A stretch of DNA of 64,000 nt from Dentipellis sp. KUC8613 (taxonomy: Eukaryota; Basidiomycota; Agaricomycetes; Russulales; Hericiaceae): assembly GCA_002286715.1 (NCBI GenBank), contig NSJX01000020.1, positions 319,873 to 383,872 of the forward strand. Reading direction: 5' to 3'. This document shows, piece by piece, positions 11,867 to 25,349 of this stretch. The notes under the pieces were generated by a model that was not told where the DNA came from, made no database searches, and saw only the letters and a program-made list of their open reading frames with translations. Within the stretch, counting starts at the first letter, position 1, and every line of letters starts with the position of its first letter. Both the position numbers and the translations under genes were made by a program.

Positions 11867-14800
11867 ACGCGAATAGCATGTCGAACTAGACATCGAATAC
11901 GTATCTCTTTATTTTTCACCAAGCCTTATAAGCTTATTCCTCCTACTATGCCATCCTCATTCTTATGCAGCCGTGTAGTAACCTGCTCCTAATTTGTCTA
12001 TGCCTTTGATCGTCAATGCCATTGTTTGACCCCCTTTATTTCTCGATTTTTGCGCTTTCTCGCTTCATTTTTACAGAAATTCAACATTTTTGATCAAGGC
12101 CCGATCTCCGCAGTCGTACCACTCCAGCCGATCGAAGAGTAGCATGTAGGCAGCTCCACCGCTGATTAAATTCACCTCCCATATTACAGCCCAGCATTGG
12201 CTCCGGCCAGTTATCTATACCGACGGAAGCTCCAGAAGGCTTCGTTCATATCGCATGAAGTAAGTATGGCTACGATGTGTCTTGTAACCTCGCTGATACC
12301 TCACAGCAGTTATAGACTCAATCGTCTGAGTCGGCACCTGAATCCGCGCTTCGCTTCGTTGCCCACTCCACGCGCATCTTGCATCCAATTCACAGTCTTG
12401 CTCGCTGCGCATGGTCGCACGATGCACGATTTCGCCCGACCCAATCCCCAAGGCCTGAACCTCGAGAACCGAAGCTTATGGGTGGAGCCGAAGCTTAAGC
12501 GTGCAGGGCACCGAAGGCCTGCGGCGCTTACATTAATGTTATCTACAGATATAGAAGGTGCTGAGAAGCACGGAAGAGAAGCGACGCCACAAAGTCGCTG
12601 CCTCCACGTGCCAAGTATAGCAGTTCGGTGCGACATTGCGCACATCTTTGCTACATTTGTCGCTGATCTATCTGCGTACGTGGGATATGTGGGGGTTGTG
12701 GGGAAGTCTAGAGCGGGCTGCATATTCTGGGGAGCGAGAAGAAAGACATCTTTCGACACGGTGTGCACGGTGAGCATCACACTTCAAGCACCTAATCAGA
12801 GACCACCAGCCGTCGATCGGCACATCCCATGAAGCCGCGGATATACGCGATTGGACATCTATACCGGCCTCCCATGATCTCTGGCCAATCTTCGGATGGA
12901 CTGGCTTGTGCAGGACTCGGATCTGGTGGCATCTAAATGAAGAGCGGCTCGGAAACCTGTGTACGCTCGCCATGAAGAACTGACTGTTCCTTCCCCGACT
13001 TGATTCTTCGCTCCACGATAGTGTGGAGAGGACCGTGTAGAATCTAGAACAGACCGCCTCTCCATCCATTCCTCCGGGCGGCTCCACCATGTCGCGTCTC
13101 ACGATGTCAAAAGCGCTGCAGTCTCTTTCCTCCTGTGAGTCCGTCGATCTTCTATTTGTGATTCACTCCTTCTTCATGGCATTAGTTTCACAGGTCTGCT
13201 ATCAGAGCGAACGCCCCGTGTATTCGTCAAGTCTAGAGCGTTTCTCGGTGAACGACCCGCGCGCCAATCCTCCATTCGCCAGCACTCAATGACCCCGCGC
13301 TCACCACAGCTCATGGCCTTATCTGCCACGTTCATAATTCAAGTACGTACATACTATTGCATTCAACTGCACTTCTGAGAAAATTTCACGTTATTAAACG
13401 TTAGCCTTCCCGTAATTTACAAATTAGCCCGCCCTCCTCGTCCTCGCATGTTGCCACAGCCGCCGACATTACCTCTTGTGCCTGTTTCGTGCATGTCTCC
13501 TGCAGGCATCATCCCCTGAGTCGGACTTTGCGTCGTGTCATCCTTATCAGCCTCGGCCCTCGGGGCGTTCAAGAATTATGATGCTTCGCTGGCCTCGTTG
13601 CACTTCGGAACGTAGCGGTCAAAACTCACGGGTATACATTTTCCCCAGTCTCCTCCGAGGTCCAGGATGGACCTCCATGGCGCTGGACGTTGTCAGTGGA
13701 CACTGGATGCTGGATGCCGCTTCTTGTTATCGAACACCCTGTCGAACCGCTCTCACTTTCGTTCGCAACCAACTGTCCACGCGCATCTCCTCCCAAACTC
13801 AGTCTCAGTCTCGACATTCCGAATAGCAGGGCGTGTGCAATCACGCAATGCTCCATGTTGAATTGCGTTCCCATTCCAGGCTCGTGGTGCCGGGAGTTGC
13901 AGGCTCCTGTAGGGTCGCGTCCGAGCCTGCCCTACATAATCGCGCACACGTGACACGCCTTTGTAGCGCGTGCCTGTTGCTGGTGGAGGCTTCGAGACAA
14001 CTTCGAGGTTTAGCCAGAATTTCAACGGTGCAATGTCTCAGGACGTCACGATACGCGGTGTAAACACTACGGTGCGCAGAGTCCACTCTATGGTTATACG
14101 CTGCGAATAATGATAATTACGGTGACTTAAATTTTTTTTTAAACAGGATTGCAACGACAAGGAGACATCTGCCAACCCAAAGTGCTCGAGCGACATCTTA
14201 GTTCTTCCCAGACTTCGCATCCCTAGACCTTGTCTTACATTAGTCACTGAAATTTAAGAAAAGTGAGTGCCAAACGCACCGAAGAAGCACGAGAGTGAAG
14301 AAGATACGCAGCGGAGCAATGCATAATCTGTGTTGCAGAGACCGGAATCTCGAACCTCTGAACCTTGATCCCATGTTCTACAAGTACACACAGCAGCGCC
14401 CTCTCTTCCACGAACTTCGCAGCGCTTTTACATCCGGCGCGGAGGGCCGCACACGATCGAGATTGCCCGAAGTAACGAGGCAGCGATCCCGAACCGCTTT
14501 GTACTGCAGCGTGGTCGGCACTCGTACCGAGTAGGTCATCTCTCAAAAAGCTCTCGGCTTCCACCTTTTCGATATTGGCGTCATATTGATTTTCATAGAT
14601 TGTCTGAATCCTCCAACCTCACGACACTCGATATCCTAGCACCCGCTCGCAGCAGGTTCACGCATACGCTACCGACTCCGCGCGTTCTCTTTCCAGGCCG
14701 TAGACGCCCAAAATACTTCACGTCCCACCTTGCATACTGCGTCCGAGTCGTTGCGCAATTACGACACGTCACCCATGCAACCAAAGAATCGCAGGAGCCA

Positions 14801-15844
14801 TCGGACCTGAACGCGAAGGGAAACCTATTTTGTCAATGTACGTGTACACGTACTTCGCGGGACCAAGTTGCATCCCGAAGCAGCGTTGCGGGCATCCGCC
14901 CCGCGGGGTAACTCAAGTCAACCATGTGAGCACACGTGTCTATTCGCATCCTGCGGAAGCTTATTTCCAGGTGAATTAAGGAAGACTTCAGGATCGCCTT
15001 CATTGTGCTCCCGTCGCGCTTCGAGAACATGCAGTGAGGCGCGAGGAGGTGGCAATGAGAATGGGAGAGGGAAAGGCAACATGCCAGCTCCAGGCTGTCT
15101 TCGAATTCGCGCGGTGAGCGTGCCAGTGAGCGACCCAAAGCCAAGTCTACTTACCATACACATCCAAGTTTCGAAAGGACTCTTCTCAGCGACCACGACC
15201 AGGTCTGGCAGGTCCCACACGCACCTAAATTTGCTCCTGGGACCTATTGCGTTCGCAAACACCAGAGCTTATCCACACCCCGCCCTGACTGACGCATGGT
15301 GACAACGTGCGGCCCAAGCTAACCCAACCCACCCTTACGCACTACCCGTGCCTGGCATGGCATTCCTCGGCAGCATCTCGGCGACGGGCCTCCCATTTTA
15401 ACTTAAACTCAGCGTAATGTAACGTGGAACGTGGAACATGTAACCCCTGAGACCCGCGACCTGAGCTGAGGGATTCAAGCTTCGCCGCCGAGCTTCCATC
15501 CTTCTTACTCACGCTCTCCATTTCGGCGCTCGTACCGAACGGGTAGGCTTCTGAATCGTCCTTTCTTTCCCTCCAATTGCAGGCCTGGAGCGTGCCATTG
15601 CCTCGCTGCATACGTACCTCGGGCCTGTCCACAGTCCACGGCTGTCATGCCGCCTGACGAAGATGCGGATTCTGTGGCAGATCCTGGGAGGGACGGCATG
15701 GCGGCATGGCGGCAGGGTGAAGACACTGCGATGTGTAGTGTATGCCCAAGTGTCCCAGTGCACTACAGCTATGTAGCGCTAGCGGCAGGGCGATGTACCT
15801 GTCTATGCAATGTACCACACGAGGACACACCGACTCACATAGAA
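11867..15844. other. Long stretch without a recognisable gene
   Basis: About 4 kb in which ORFs of 100-210 codons occur on both strands but overlap one another and show no domain, no low-complexity signature of real proteins and no consistent intron structure. The longest (12197-12832, plus, 211 codons) has a composition typical of chance ORFs. The one spot with splice-like order is 13089-13329 (listed separately). The base composition is less GC-rich than in the coding parts of the window. Confidence 0.5.
13089..13329 (+). CDS. Possible short spliced gene with a mitochondrial-type N-terminus (doubtful)
   Basis: An ATG in a good context (caccATGT) opens a 46-nt exon ending at a GTGAGT donor (13135). 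A tttcacag acceptor at 13193 continues in frame for about 45 codons to a GTACGT donor near 13343. The result, MSRLTMSKALQSLSSC then LLSERTPRVFVKSRAFLGER..., is basic, Ser-rich and acid-free at its start, like a mitochondrial presequence. A third exon after an aattag acceptor near 13427 stays open but looks unlike a folded protein. It may be a relic or chance; the 3' end is not fixed. Confidence 0.22.
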
Positions 15845-16620
15845 TGACACGTTCGAAATCGAAATCGAAATCGAATCAGACTCAGAATCGAATCGCACGC
15901 ACGCACGCACACAACAAAAGAAAAACACAAGAAAACCCAGCTTCCATTCCCCCAACCCGAGCCCGAGCCCAAACCGCCATATTTTATCGTACAAGCAATG
16001 GAATGGCAATGGCAATGATGTCTAAGTATGTATGTCAGCAGCAGAAACAGAAACAAAAACAGAAACAGAAACAAGAGATGTGTCCAGAAGAGACGCGTGG
16101 TCGTGGCAGTGATGGAGTAGCATGTTAGTATGTGTATGAGGCTATGTGGCACTGAGTCAGAGAGGCGAGGGAAAGAGATGTGGGTGAGAGAGATCGGGAG
16201 CGATTCGATGATATGGTATGGTATGGTATGGAACTGATGCAGATATGTATGTAGATGGAGAGGAAGATGGATGGACGGACGACCGTATGTAGTTACAGAA
16301 GCAGATGGATGGATGTGACAGACGAGACGAGAGTAGATGCGGCGAGACAGGAAATAAAGAGAAATCTATGGTTCATGAGCTGGAGAGACGATATGAGACG
16401 AGGCGGGATGGAAGAGGAACTGGAAGAGACGAGATGGAAGAGATGAGGAGACGAGATGGAAGAGATGAGGAGACGAGATGGAAGAGACCGAGACGAGATT
16501 ATCGAGGCACGCACGTCGCGTCAAGAATGTAGTGTGCGGCGCAAGCTGAGAGGGGTCCGCGGCCCCGATACACAGGGCAGCGCGGCATAGATAGTGCAGG
16601 GCAGGGCAGGGCAGGGGTGG
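15845..16620. repeat. Cluster of unrelated microsatellites and one minisatellite
   Basis: Within 800 bp there are five or more simple repeats: GAAATC units at 15853-15876, an ACGC run at 15894-15912, CAGAAA/CAAAAA units at 16039-16073, GGTAT units at 16211-16231, a 22-bp unit beginning AGACGAGATGG in about three copies at 16426-16495, and CAGGG units at 16596-16616. The top strand from 16100 to 17150 is strongly purine-rich (GA) overall. Confidence 0.85.
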
Positions 16621-17163
16621 CGTCCTGAAGGCCGAAATCTGTGGTGGGTGTGAAGAGGTCGGATATGTGGCGGCCTAGAAGCAGAAGAAGCGAAGTCGAT
16701 AAATGATGATGGGACATGAGGGCGGTGGCGTGAAAGGCGCTGGAGGAGACGATGTGGTGCTTTAGATTTAGCTCGATCTTGCTTTGGAGTGAGCAGATCG
16801 GTGGGCCGGAGAAAAGAGACTGAGACTGAAGACGAGGCTGTCGAGTGGGAGTGTTGGAGGCCAGAAGAGTCGAGGTGAGAACCGGAAACTGGGAAGTGGT
16901 GCGAAAGCAAGGTCCATGATGGTACGGGAAACAGACGGAATAGCAGATCGTATGGCGTTAACGAGGCGGGGCGGGGTACGCCGGATAGTGATAGAGAGAG
17001 GAAGGGCGATGGAGGCAGACGAGAATAGAAAAGAAAAAATAGTACACAGCAGCGAAGATAGATGGTGAGACGAGACGAGATGGAGGATGGTGAATATACA
17101 AGTGGCGCGGGCGGAGTCGGAAGGCACGAGGGAGGATTTTGGAGAGTCGACAGCCGAGAGTCG

Positions 17164-20100
17164 TCAGAGACTGAACACGCCGCCTTGCCTCTTCCTCGAC
17201 TGGATCGGGTGGGTGATCACCAGCGCAATGCCCAGCCCGACCGTGAGGCCAATGGACACGGAGATGAGCTGCAGGGCGGTCTGGAACCCAGACAGATACG
17301 AGTTCGCCGCGCCCGACGTCTGCTGCTGCGCGAACGTGAGGAGGCCGCCGTTCCCGAGCCCGGAGGGCAGCTGGAACAGGATGCCGGTGATCATGACCAC
17401 GAACGCGTTGCCCCGGAAGAAGCGGCCGTAAATGTTCGCCACGATGCCCACAGCGAATGCACTGCAAAACGACAATATACGTGCGTGAGTGATAATTCAA
17501 GTCAATTGACTGAAGGAGATACGCACCCGACAGCCGCACTAATATCGTTCTGGTTCGGGAACTTGGTGCCTGTGAAATGATTCGTGACCCACCCGATACA
17601 CGAAACGAGCACGCAAACGATCTATCAAACAATCAGCCCATCCGTCTTTGTCAAACCCAAATGAAAAGCACGCACGATCTCCTTCTTGTTCCACGGCGCC
17701 TGATTCCGCAGACTCAAAAACAGCGAGAACATCGGCACCGTCAAGAACGCTGTCCAGCCATAAATTAGTTCCAGCAATGGGCAACGTTGCTGAGATGCTT
17801 ACCCCAATACAACGACGGCGTCTGCTGGTACCACGGCGCACCGGAGTGGCTCTGCACGCAATTGTAATCCTCGGGGCCGACGATGGACTTGTTCGTCGCC
17901 TTCTGGTACACCTCGGCGCCGATCGCGAGTCCGAAGCCGAGGAAGAGCGAGTACACGAGTGCGTAGCAGAGCCGGACGGCGCCGGAGACTATGTTGCGCG
18001 AAGAGAGCTCGAGGGAGCCGCAGAGGACAATAAAACCCTGTCGTCAATCATTAGTGAATGAATTAAAATAGTAGAAGAGAAAGCAGCGTACGGGAAGAAT
18101 AAGCACGACGGAGCTGGATGCGACGGCCGAGTAGCAGAACTTGTGTGTTGACGCAAGCGCCGCAGACAAGAAACTCAACAACGTCGCAATCGTGATCCTA
18201 AAGCGCACAAGACACCATCATCAGCATCCACAATGCATCCACAACTCACAAACAAAAGTAACACGCACTCAAACACGTTCGAATAGAGCTCATTGCGCAC
18301 GGAGAGCAGCTGCACGAACACCAGGAGCGCGCCGAGCGGGAACGAGATGAGGCAGTCGATGAAGGAGCCCTTAAACGAGACGCTGCAGATCGACGCGGAC
18401 GACATGCCGCCGAAGAAGACGATCGCCCACGAGTTGTACAGCGGGCGCTTGCGCATGAGCTCGTCGAGCGCCGTCGACGCGTCCTTGACCGAGATCTCGT
18501 CGTGGATGACCTACTCTGCATCAGCCACCATCCTCCCCACAACAAAGTGAACCAAGCGAACGCACCTTCCAGTACAGCGTATACCCCTGCTTGAGCTTGC
18601 CGAGATCGAGCGCGGACGACTGGCGGATGAACTTGATGTTGGACGTGCTCGTGACCGAGTCGTCGAACGAGATGAGCATGACGTCCGGGAGGTACAGGCA
18701 CGACAGCTCGAGCTCGAGCACGCGCGCCGTGCTCTGGATCTGCGCCTGCAGCCGGTGCGACGGCCCGCCGAACATCATCATCGCGCGCGCGAGCTTGAGG
18801 ATGAACTCCTGCCGCTGGATGATCTCCGCCACGTGCCGCGTGATCTGCGCACCGGCCACCCATCGTCAGCCTTCATCCCACCAGACCAACAATCCAACAC
18901 AACTCCAACTCACATAGATCTCCTCCTTCTTCCTCTTGCGCTTCTTCTCCCTCTTGCGCTCGCGCTCCTTCTCGCGATCCCTCTCCTTCCCGCCATCCCA
19001 CTCCCACATGCTGCCCTCCTCCGTCTCGGGCGTGCCCGGCGTGCTCGGGCCCGGCGTCCCCGCGCGGCTGCCCCACCCGCGCTTCGGCAGCTCGCGCACA
19101 AAGTCCGTCCACTTCTGCTGCCGCGGCGTGAACGTGCCCGTGCTCGCGTTCGAGTGCGCAAAGTGCGAGCTGCTCAGGCTCGGCGCGCCCGCGGCGAACG
19201 TGCCCGGCGGGAACCGCGGCGGCTGCGGCGGCTCGCCGAACTGCGGCGTCCCCGCCCCGCCGCTGTCGTCTTCTGCGCGCTCGCCGCTGCCGTTGCTGCT
19301 GGTGTGGCCGGTGCTGTCGCCGGCGCCGGCGCCGCGCGGCACGTCGAAGCTCTGCGTGCGCCGGTAGTCGAGCCCCGCGGGCGCCGAGGCGGGCGCAGAC
19401 TCAGACTGGCGCTCGAAGTGCATCGAGCGCGGGCGCGGGATCTCGGGGCGCTGGCTCGCGCGCGTCGGGACGACTTCCAGCGAGTACCTGTACGCAATTC
19501 GATCCTCAGTCTCGCGTCTACGAGGCAGCGGCTTCTTGCTTACCTCGACAGATGGTACCCTGGCCGCTTCACGCTCGGCGCAACCGTCGAATTCACCGGC
19601 GCCGCGGCGGCCATGATGCTGCCCGTGCTCGCGATGAGCGGGCCAAACACGCCCGCCGCGCTGCGCTCCTTCGGCGGGCGGCTCTCGCCCAGCCCGACAC
19701 CGCGCCCGAGCTCCTCCACGCCGCGCCCGAGCTCTTCCACGCCCTTCGCGAGCGTGCGCGGGAGCGTGTTGAGCTGCGGGAGGCTCGCGTTCATGGTGAG
19801 CTTCGGCAGCTTCGGCAGGCGCAGCGAGGACGGCGTGGGCGACGGCGGGCCCGTCGACGCGAGGCTCGCGCTGTCGCTCGTGCTTGCGGCCCCACCGCCG
19901 TCGTATAGGGTCAGGAGCGCGCTGAGCACGCCCGTCGGGCGCCGCGGCGGCGTGTACGCCGCGGGCGCGTGCGCGGTGCGCTCGACGTCCTTCGAGGGCG
20001 TGCGGCTGTGCATCTGGAACAGCGACGACAGCGAGAAGCTGCGGCCGTGGCCGTGGCCCGCCCTTCTCTTCTCCTTCTCCTTGCCCTTGCCCTTCTCCTT

Positions 20101-22011
20101 CTCTTCGCTCTTCTCCTCGTCTTCTTCCGCTTTTTCCTTTTCCTTCTCCGCCGCGCGCGCATAGTCGCTCGCGGTAGGCAGCGGGGGCACGGGCGGGGCC
20201 GAGCGGTGCCGGCGGAAGAGGCCGCCGCGCCGGCGGACGGTGTGCGCGCGCACGACGCCCTCCGCGCGGCGCGCGACGTCCGCCTGCGTGCCCTGGCCGG
20301 GGAGCCCCGCGCGCTCCTCGGGCTCGATGTACGCGCCGCCGAGGTGCAGCCCGGGCGCGTCTTCGGCGAGCGCGGGCGGGGTCGCGCCGGGGTCAGCTGC
20401 GGGGGGGATCAGTGGGGCGTCCGAGGCGGCCGGGGACAGCGCAAGCGAGGACGCACCGCTGTACCCGTACGGGTACGGCGACGTGCCGCCGCCGCCGCCG
20501 CCGTCGCTGCTGCGCGTGTCGACGGGCGAGAGCGGCAGGTCGGGCGAGCTTGGGAAGGACGGCGGGAAGTGGTTCTTGTCGTGGTGTGTGGAGGAGGCTG
20601 TGTGGGAATGCGAGTGGGCGTGTGGGATGGAGAGCACGAGCGGCGAGGGCGGCGCGTGCGGGTGCGGCGAGGACGAGGACGAGCGGTGCCGCTCGAGGGC
20701 GCGGGCGAGGCTCTGGAATGCCGCGGGCTGCACGTAATGCGAAATCAATCAGTCAGTGAGGGGTTCGGACGGACGTAAATGATAACAGAAACAAAAACGC
20801 AAGCTGGCCCGAGCACGCCCGCGATGCCGTTCTACACGTCTTCGACGCTCCGAGCTCCCTGAGCCTGCGCAGCAGGGGCACCCGATCCAGACGGGTGACA
20901 GATGCCCCAAGCCCGACGCCCGCTCGCGCCAATTGCAAACCGGTCCCTCGGGGAATATTCTATCTGCAGTCGCCAGCCCGCCACCAGAAAGAATAGCCCG
21001 GCCGGCGCTCGAGCCAATCGGAATAACCCCTCAGCTAATGGTGACGTCCGGTTTCCCAGCACAAAAAAAGACCTGGCACAGCACCGCTGAGCGACCCTGG
21101 TCCAGACTGCGCAGGCAGAACGCAGACCCTCGCGACGCCACGCAGTGCTCGGGGCGGAGACAAACAAGAAACGAGGGTGACTACGCGACGCGGGCTGCGC
21201 CTCGGGATGACGTCATAGATAAGTAGCCTATGGCCACCGCCACCGCGCGGCCGCCACGCGCACGGCGTCTCCAAGAATGGCATGTGCATGCCCTGAATGG
21301 GCACTGCACCAAGCAAGAACGAAGCAAGGAAGGCTGGCATCCATCCGTCGTAGTTCGGGAGTACGAACGAAAGGATAACCGAAATGCGAGACCCCAGCAC
21401 GAAAAGAAAAGAAAATTCGCCCGAGCACAGAGTGCGAATGGGATGAGAAGGGGGACGGGACGTACATCGAGTCCTTTCTCGTCTAGTGCATGTGCATGCG
21501 CATCTGCGTCTTCGAGTTCGCGCCGCCTGCGGTCCTGCGGGGCGTCGGCGTCAGGCGCCCACTGCACCTTGCGCGGCGTCTTTGCGCCCGAGCGCGCGGT
21601 ACCGCCTGCGGGCCTATTATGCGGATGTGGGTGTGGGTGTGGGTGAGGATGCGGGTGTGGACGACCATGAGGGTGGTACTGCGAGTGGTGGCGCTCGAGC
21701 GACACAGCCGGGGGCGGGGGCTGGATGAATGCGCTCGCGAACGCGGTGTCGGGGCTGGCGAGGACGGCCGAGTACGCGTTCGCGGTGGTGTTAGTGGACG
21801 TCGCGGCGGCGCGCTCGCTCTCGGGCGAGGACGAGTGCGAGGACGTCGCGGTGGTGGACGTGGACGACGCCTGGGCGTGCGGCTGCGCGGCGGCGAGCAT
21901 CGGCGTGTCGTCCGTCTCGGTTTCGTCGTTCGGGGTCTCGTGGAGGGACGCCATGATGAGCACGGACGCTATGGAGCGCGGGCGCGCGCGGGGTGAGCGT
22001 CGGTACGACAT
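17164..22011 (-). CDS. PRM10: PRM10-like membrane protein with ThrE (DUF1212) domains
   Basis: Ten exons: 22011-21466, 20727-19544, 19487-18914, 18844-18566, 18510-18269, 18197-18092, 18037-17803, 17749-17676, 17621-17527, 17461-17164; 1210 residues. The first 768 residues are disordered: a His-Pro run (HPHPHPHPHPHPH), a Lys/Glu block near 430, Ser/Pro tracts, and KEKERERKREKKRK just before the domain. Residues 769-1210 are the ThrE-like domain, opening ITRHVAEIIQRQEFILKLAR with MMMFGGPSHRLQ and several membrane spans (SWAIVFFGGMSSASICSVSF, VVLILPGFIVLCGSLEL, ISVSIGLTVGLGIALVI). In bacteria ThrE exports threonine; the yeast homologue is a pheromone-regulated protein of unclear role. Intron 1 is 738 nt, very long here, but it joins DEKGLD to PAAFQSLARALERH as in other fungal members. 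An alternative start lies at 21954 (MASLHE). Confidence 0.88.
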
Positions 22012-23486
22012 TTTTTGGGAGGGGTGAGGGGGGTGAGGGGGGTATGTGGCGGATTAGGGTATGTACACGAGGAAGGGAAGGGACGGCAGGGAAGGCAGGA
22101 TAAAGGGACACGCACAAAGCGGAGGCCTCGAGCGGACGGCAGTCGCGCGTTATATGTAATGATCAGAAAATTGAGACGGCAGTTGTCGTTTCGCGGCAGG
22201 CTCTGCGGGCGATTGGCCGGTGCGCACGAAGGAGTGTGCGATAAGTGTTGATGCGAGGATGTGCGGTCGGCGGTCGGAAGGGAGATGAAGAATGCGAGGC
22301 GAGGCGATAAGGAACGGGGCGCGGGCGAGGGAAGAGAGGGATGGGGGGTGCGCGCTGGATGGGGGCAGTAGCAGGGGAAGATGGAAGACGAAGGCAGGAA
22401 GCAAGAGCGTTGGTCCTTCGTTATGTCGGCCGCTCGCCTCAGTGCGGAGCGAGTCTGGAATTCTCCGTGCCCCACCGCGCAGAACCTCTCCCAACCGACT
22501 GCCTCCGCAAACCGCATCTGCGTGCCGTCATCCGAGCCACACACCCCACCGCGTAGCCTCTCGAAGCTGCCTGTGACGATGTCCGGGTCGTATGTGCATC
22601 GTGCTCGCCATCAGCAGCGACAGCGACGGGCCTTGCTCTTGCGCGCATGCTATTGGTTGTGCAGAAGTTTTTGGCCGACGCCACACCATCGGCACTCCAT
22701 TTGCGCGTAACCAAAAACGGCAGATTTTTTGGCGATCGCTGCACAGGTTTTCCGCCCGAATCTGTTCAGGTCCAGATCCGAGGGTCCGCGCCCAAACAGG
22801 CACATATATGGACAGAATGCGGCCAAACAAGGTCCCACTGGAGGACCACTTCTCGGACCGGGCAGCGCGTGCTCGCAGCTCTCCCGAGAGTCCCCTCGCA
22901 GCAAATGCAGGCTACGAAGGGGCGTTGGCAACAGTCACGCCGCTAGAACCGCGTGCTGCCCGCCGTGCGCTCCACGCCAAACGTGCTTCGCGTGCGTCAT
23001 CGCGCACACACGCGCACCTTCGCAGGCGCGGAATCGCGACCAACTCTGCAGGCCTACGCCGGCGGCACGTCCAGGGGCCCCACCACCCCCATTCCGTGCT
23101 TCGTGCATGCTGGACGTCGACGCCAGACTTACATGGAAGCAAGAACGCGCCAGGCAATGCGTGCACGACGGCGAACGCCACGAAATAATTACGATCCACC
23201 TCGAATCCTCGCAGCGACTCAGACGCATAGCAACCGCCAGAGCATCGTCCTCGGAGAACGCCTTCGATCTGCCAGTCAGTCTACGTCTCACTCGATCGAC
23301 GCGCCCGCTGACTCGATCGCATCCAGAAAGAAGGCCCTTGTCTCGCTTGCTTCGCGTCGCTCCATGCGTCGTCCGCCATTGGCCACTGCCCTGCAGCTGC
23401 CGCCGGCATCCACATGTGCGTTCAGCGTTCATTCTAGCCGTCTGCCCTTGTTCGACTGTCCAGTGACCGCCTCGACTCTGGTACAT

Positions 23487-24580
23487 CCTCGTCCAATGCT
23501 CGGATGCCCTGGTCTTCTGTGTTCTCGCAATCGTACGTACACATCTCATACCCCCGCGCGTCCGCGATCACAAGGCTTCCCCCTCCTCCCCCTTCGAATT
23601 CTGCGAACCACCATATGCACAACGGATCCTCAGGAATGCTTTCACCGCTCGAAGAGGGCTCGAATGACTTGACACGATCGGTGTGCCCGCTCGTTGCCGG
23701 TCGCCCTCGTCTCAACCGCGCTTCGCAGGGCTCCACGTCGTTCAGATTCAGATACACATTCGACGTCGATGGCGACTGACATGATCGGTGCGTTCGCGAG
23801 TTGCCGTCGGTGGTGACGGTGAGGCCCGTCCCGCTCGTGCTCCGCTGCGCGCAGATGTGCGTACGAGCCCCTGGCACGAATGGTCATACACATTCAAGTT
23901 CCGTCCTTCATCTCTCAACGCACACTGCACGGCTGCGTCCCCCCCTTCTCAAACGCAGCCCACGCTGCACGATACACGACGTACAACGCCAGATCCTCGT
24001 CCAATGCTCGGATCCCCGCCTCAGCGATCCATAGACGCAACTCAGACCGGGGTGGCTTCGATGGCATCTGCGCGGATGCAGGAACCCCCTACAGCGCAGC
24101 TCGCGAACCCCGTCTTGCTCTGCTCCACCATGGCACGACCGAGGGAACACGTAGCGCGATGCCGGCGGCAGCATGTCACGGTGTCTTATGCATTCTGGAT
24201 TCTGGTTCTTGTATTGCGGTTCGCCTTCGCCTACGTCTACGTCTACGTCTACGTCGGGGGTGACGCAAGAACCAGCCCGTAGCTTGCATATGCATCGGGC
24301 TAGATTGAATTGACCCTCGTCTCGCACTCGCACCGCTCCACTGGATCTCACGTACTTCAGACCCTTCGCGACTCGGACGATAGAGGTACCTGCATGTCGT
24401 CACGGTATGGGTTCTGGAATTCGCCTTCGTCGGGGTTGAGTTGTAACTTGTTCTTCGCGCGTCGTGTGTATGGTGCTGGGCAGCTCGGGCCGACCACGGC
24501 GGCGGCAACGGCTGGCACTGGCAACGGCAACGGGTGGCACTGGCAGACGTCTGGCAGGCGCATCCTCGTCTTATGCTCGG
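23487..24580 (+). repeat. Short dispersed repeat motif, three copies
   Basis: CCTCGTCCAATGCTCGGAT occurs exactly at 23487-23505 and 23995-24013 and as CCTCGTCTTATGCTCGG at 24564-24580; a weaker form is at 27316-27334. Flanks also share words such as CTGGTT and CACTCTGCTCCACCA, so these may be edges of a decayed low-copy element. Confidence 0.5.
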
Positions 24581-25349
24581 TGTGGTTTTTCTGGGTTCTG
24601 GATTCTGGCTTCTTGGTTCTTGCTTTTGGCAACGGCAATGACGATAGCACTAGTCGTAGTAGCTCTCCCAAGGACTCACTCATCGAATACGAGCACCGGC
24701 TTCATTCATCGTCGACACGTACGACCGAATCCACCCGCGATATGCAACCGCTACCGCGAACGCCACATACATCATCATATCCGTATACGTACATTACACC
24801 GCTCTGCTCAACTCAATTCAGTCGGAGGCTGCAGCGAGGCCCGCGCGACGGACTAGAACCACCACGGCGCACGGCGCGTGACGTCACGTCTACAACCAGC
24901 AGGGGAGGCCCGGGATCCTGGCAGGACTAGGACTAGCGCAATGTCAAGGGCAAGTAAATAAGTAAGTGCTCCTAGTCATGCGGGGCCTCACGTGCGCCGA
25001 TGTGTTTGCTTCAGCGACGAGCCAGTGCAATCGAGAGACGGAAGCGGCGCCTTTATTCTATTTAATTAATGTCCCTCTCGGAACAGCTCCATGGCATGCA
25101 TGCCGTTCTGCGATGGGTTGGGTTGGACTTGGTTGGTTAGTACTCGGCATGTCAAATTCAACGGCATGGATCTCTGGCTTCTTTCGTTTTATTGTCTGGT
25201 TGTTTTTCCGCAGGTGCTTCCTTCCCCCCGCATATAGGAAGGTCTTCTACCCCTCGCCCGTCACGAACTTCGATCCCGATATTTTGCGGGGAAAACTGTC
25301 AGTGAATACAATATCTCTTGCTTACAGCACATCAAGCTTCGCGTTCCAG

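Noticed and set aside
12197..12832. 211-codon ORF as a gene
   Set aside because: No domain, no promoter, overlapping ORFs in other frames, and a composition like that expected by chance.
15845..16620. CRISPR array
   Set aside because: The repeats are contiguous simple repeats without unique spacers, and the DNA is fungal.
18755..20164. 469-codon plus-strand ORF across the PRM10-like gene
   Set aside because: It runs over intron and exon of the minus-strand gene and ends in repetitive Ser/Phe; the minus strand matches the ThrE domain.
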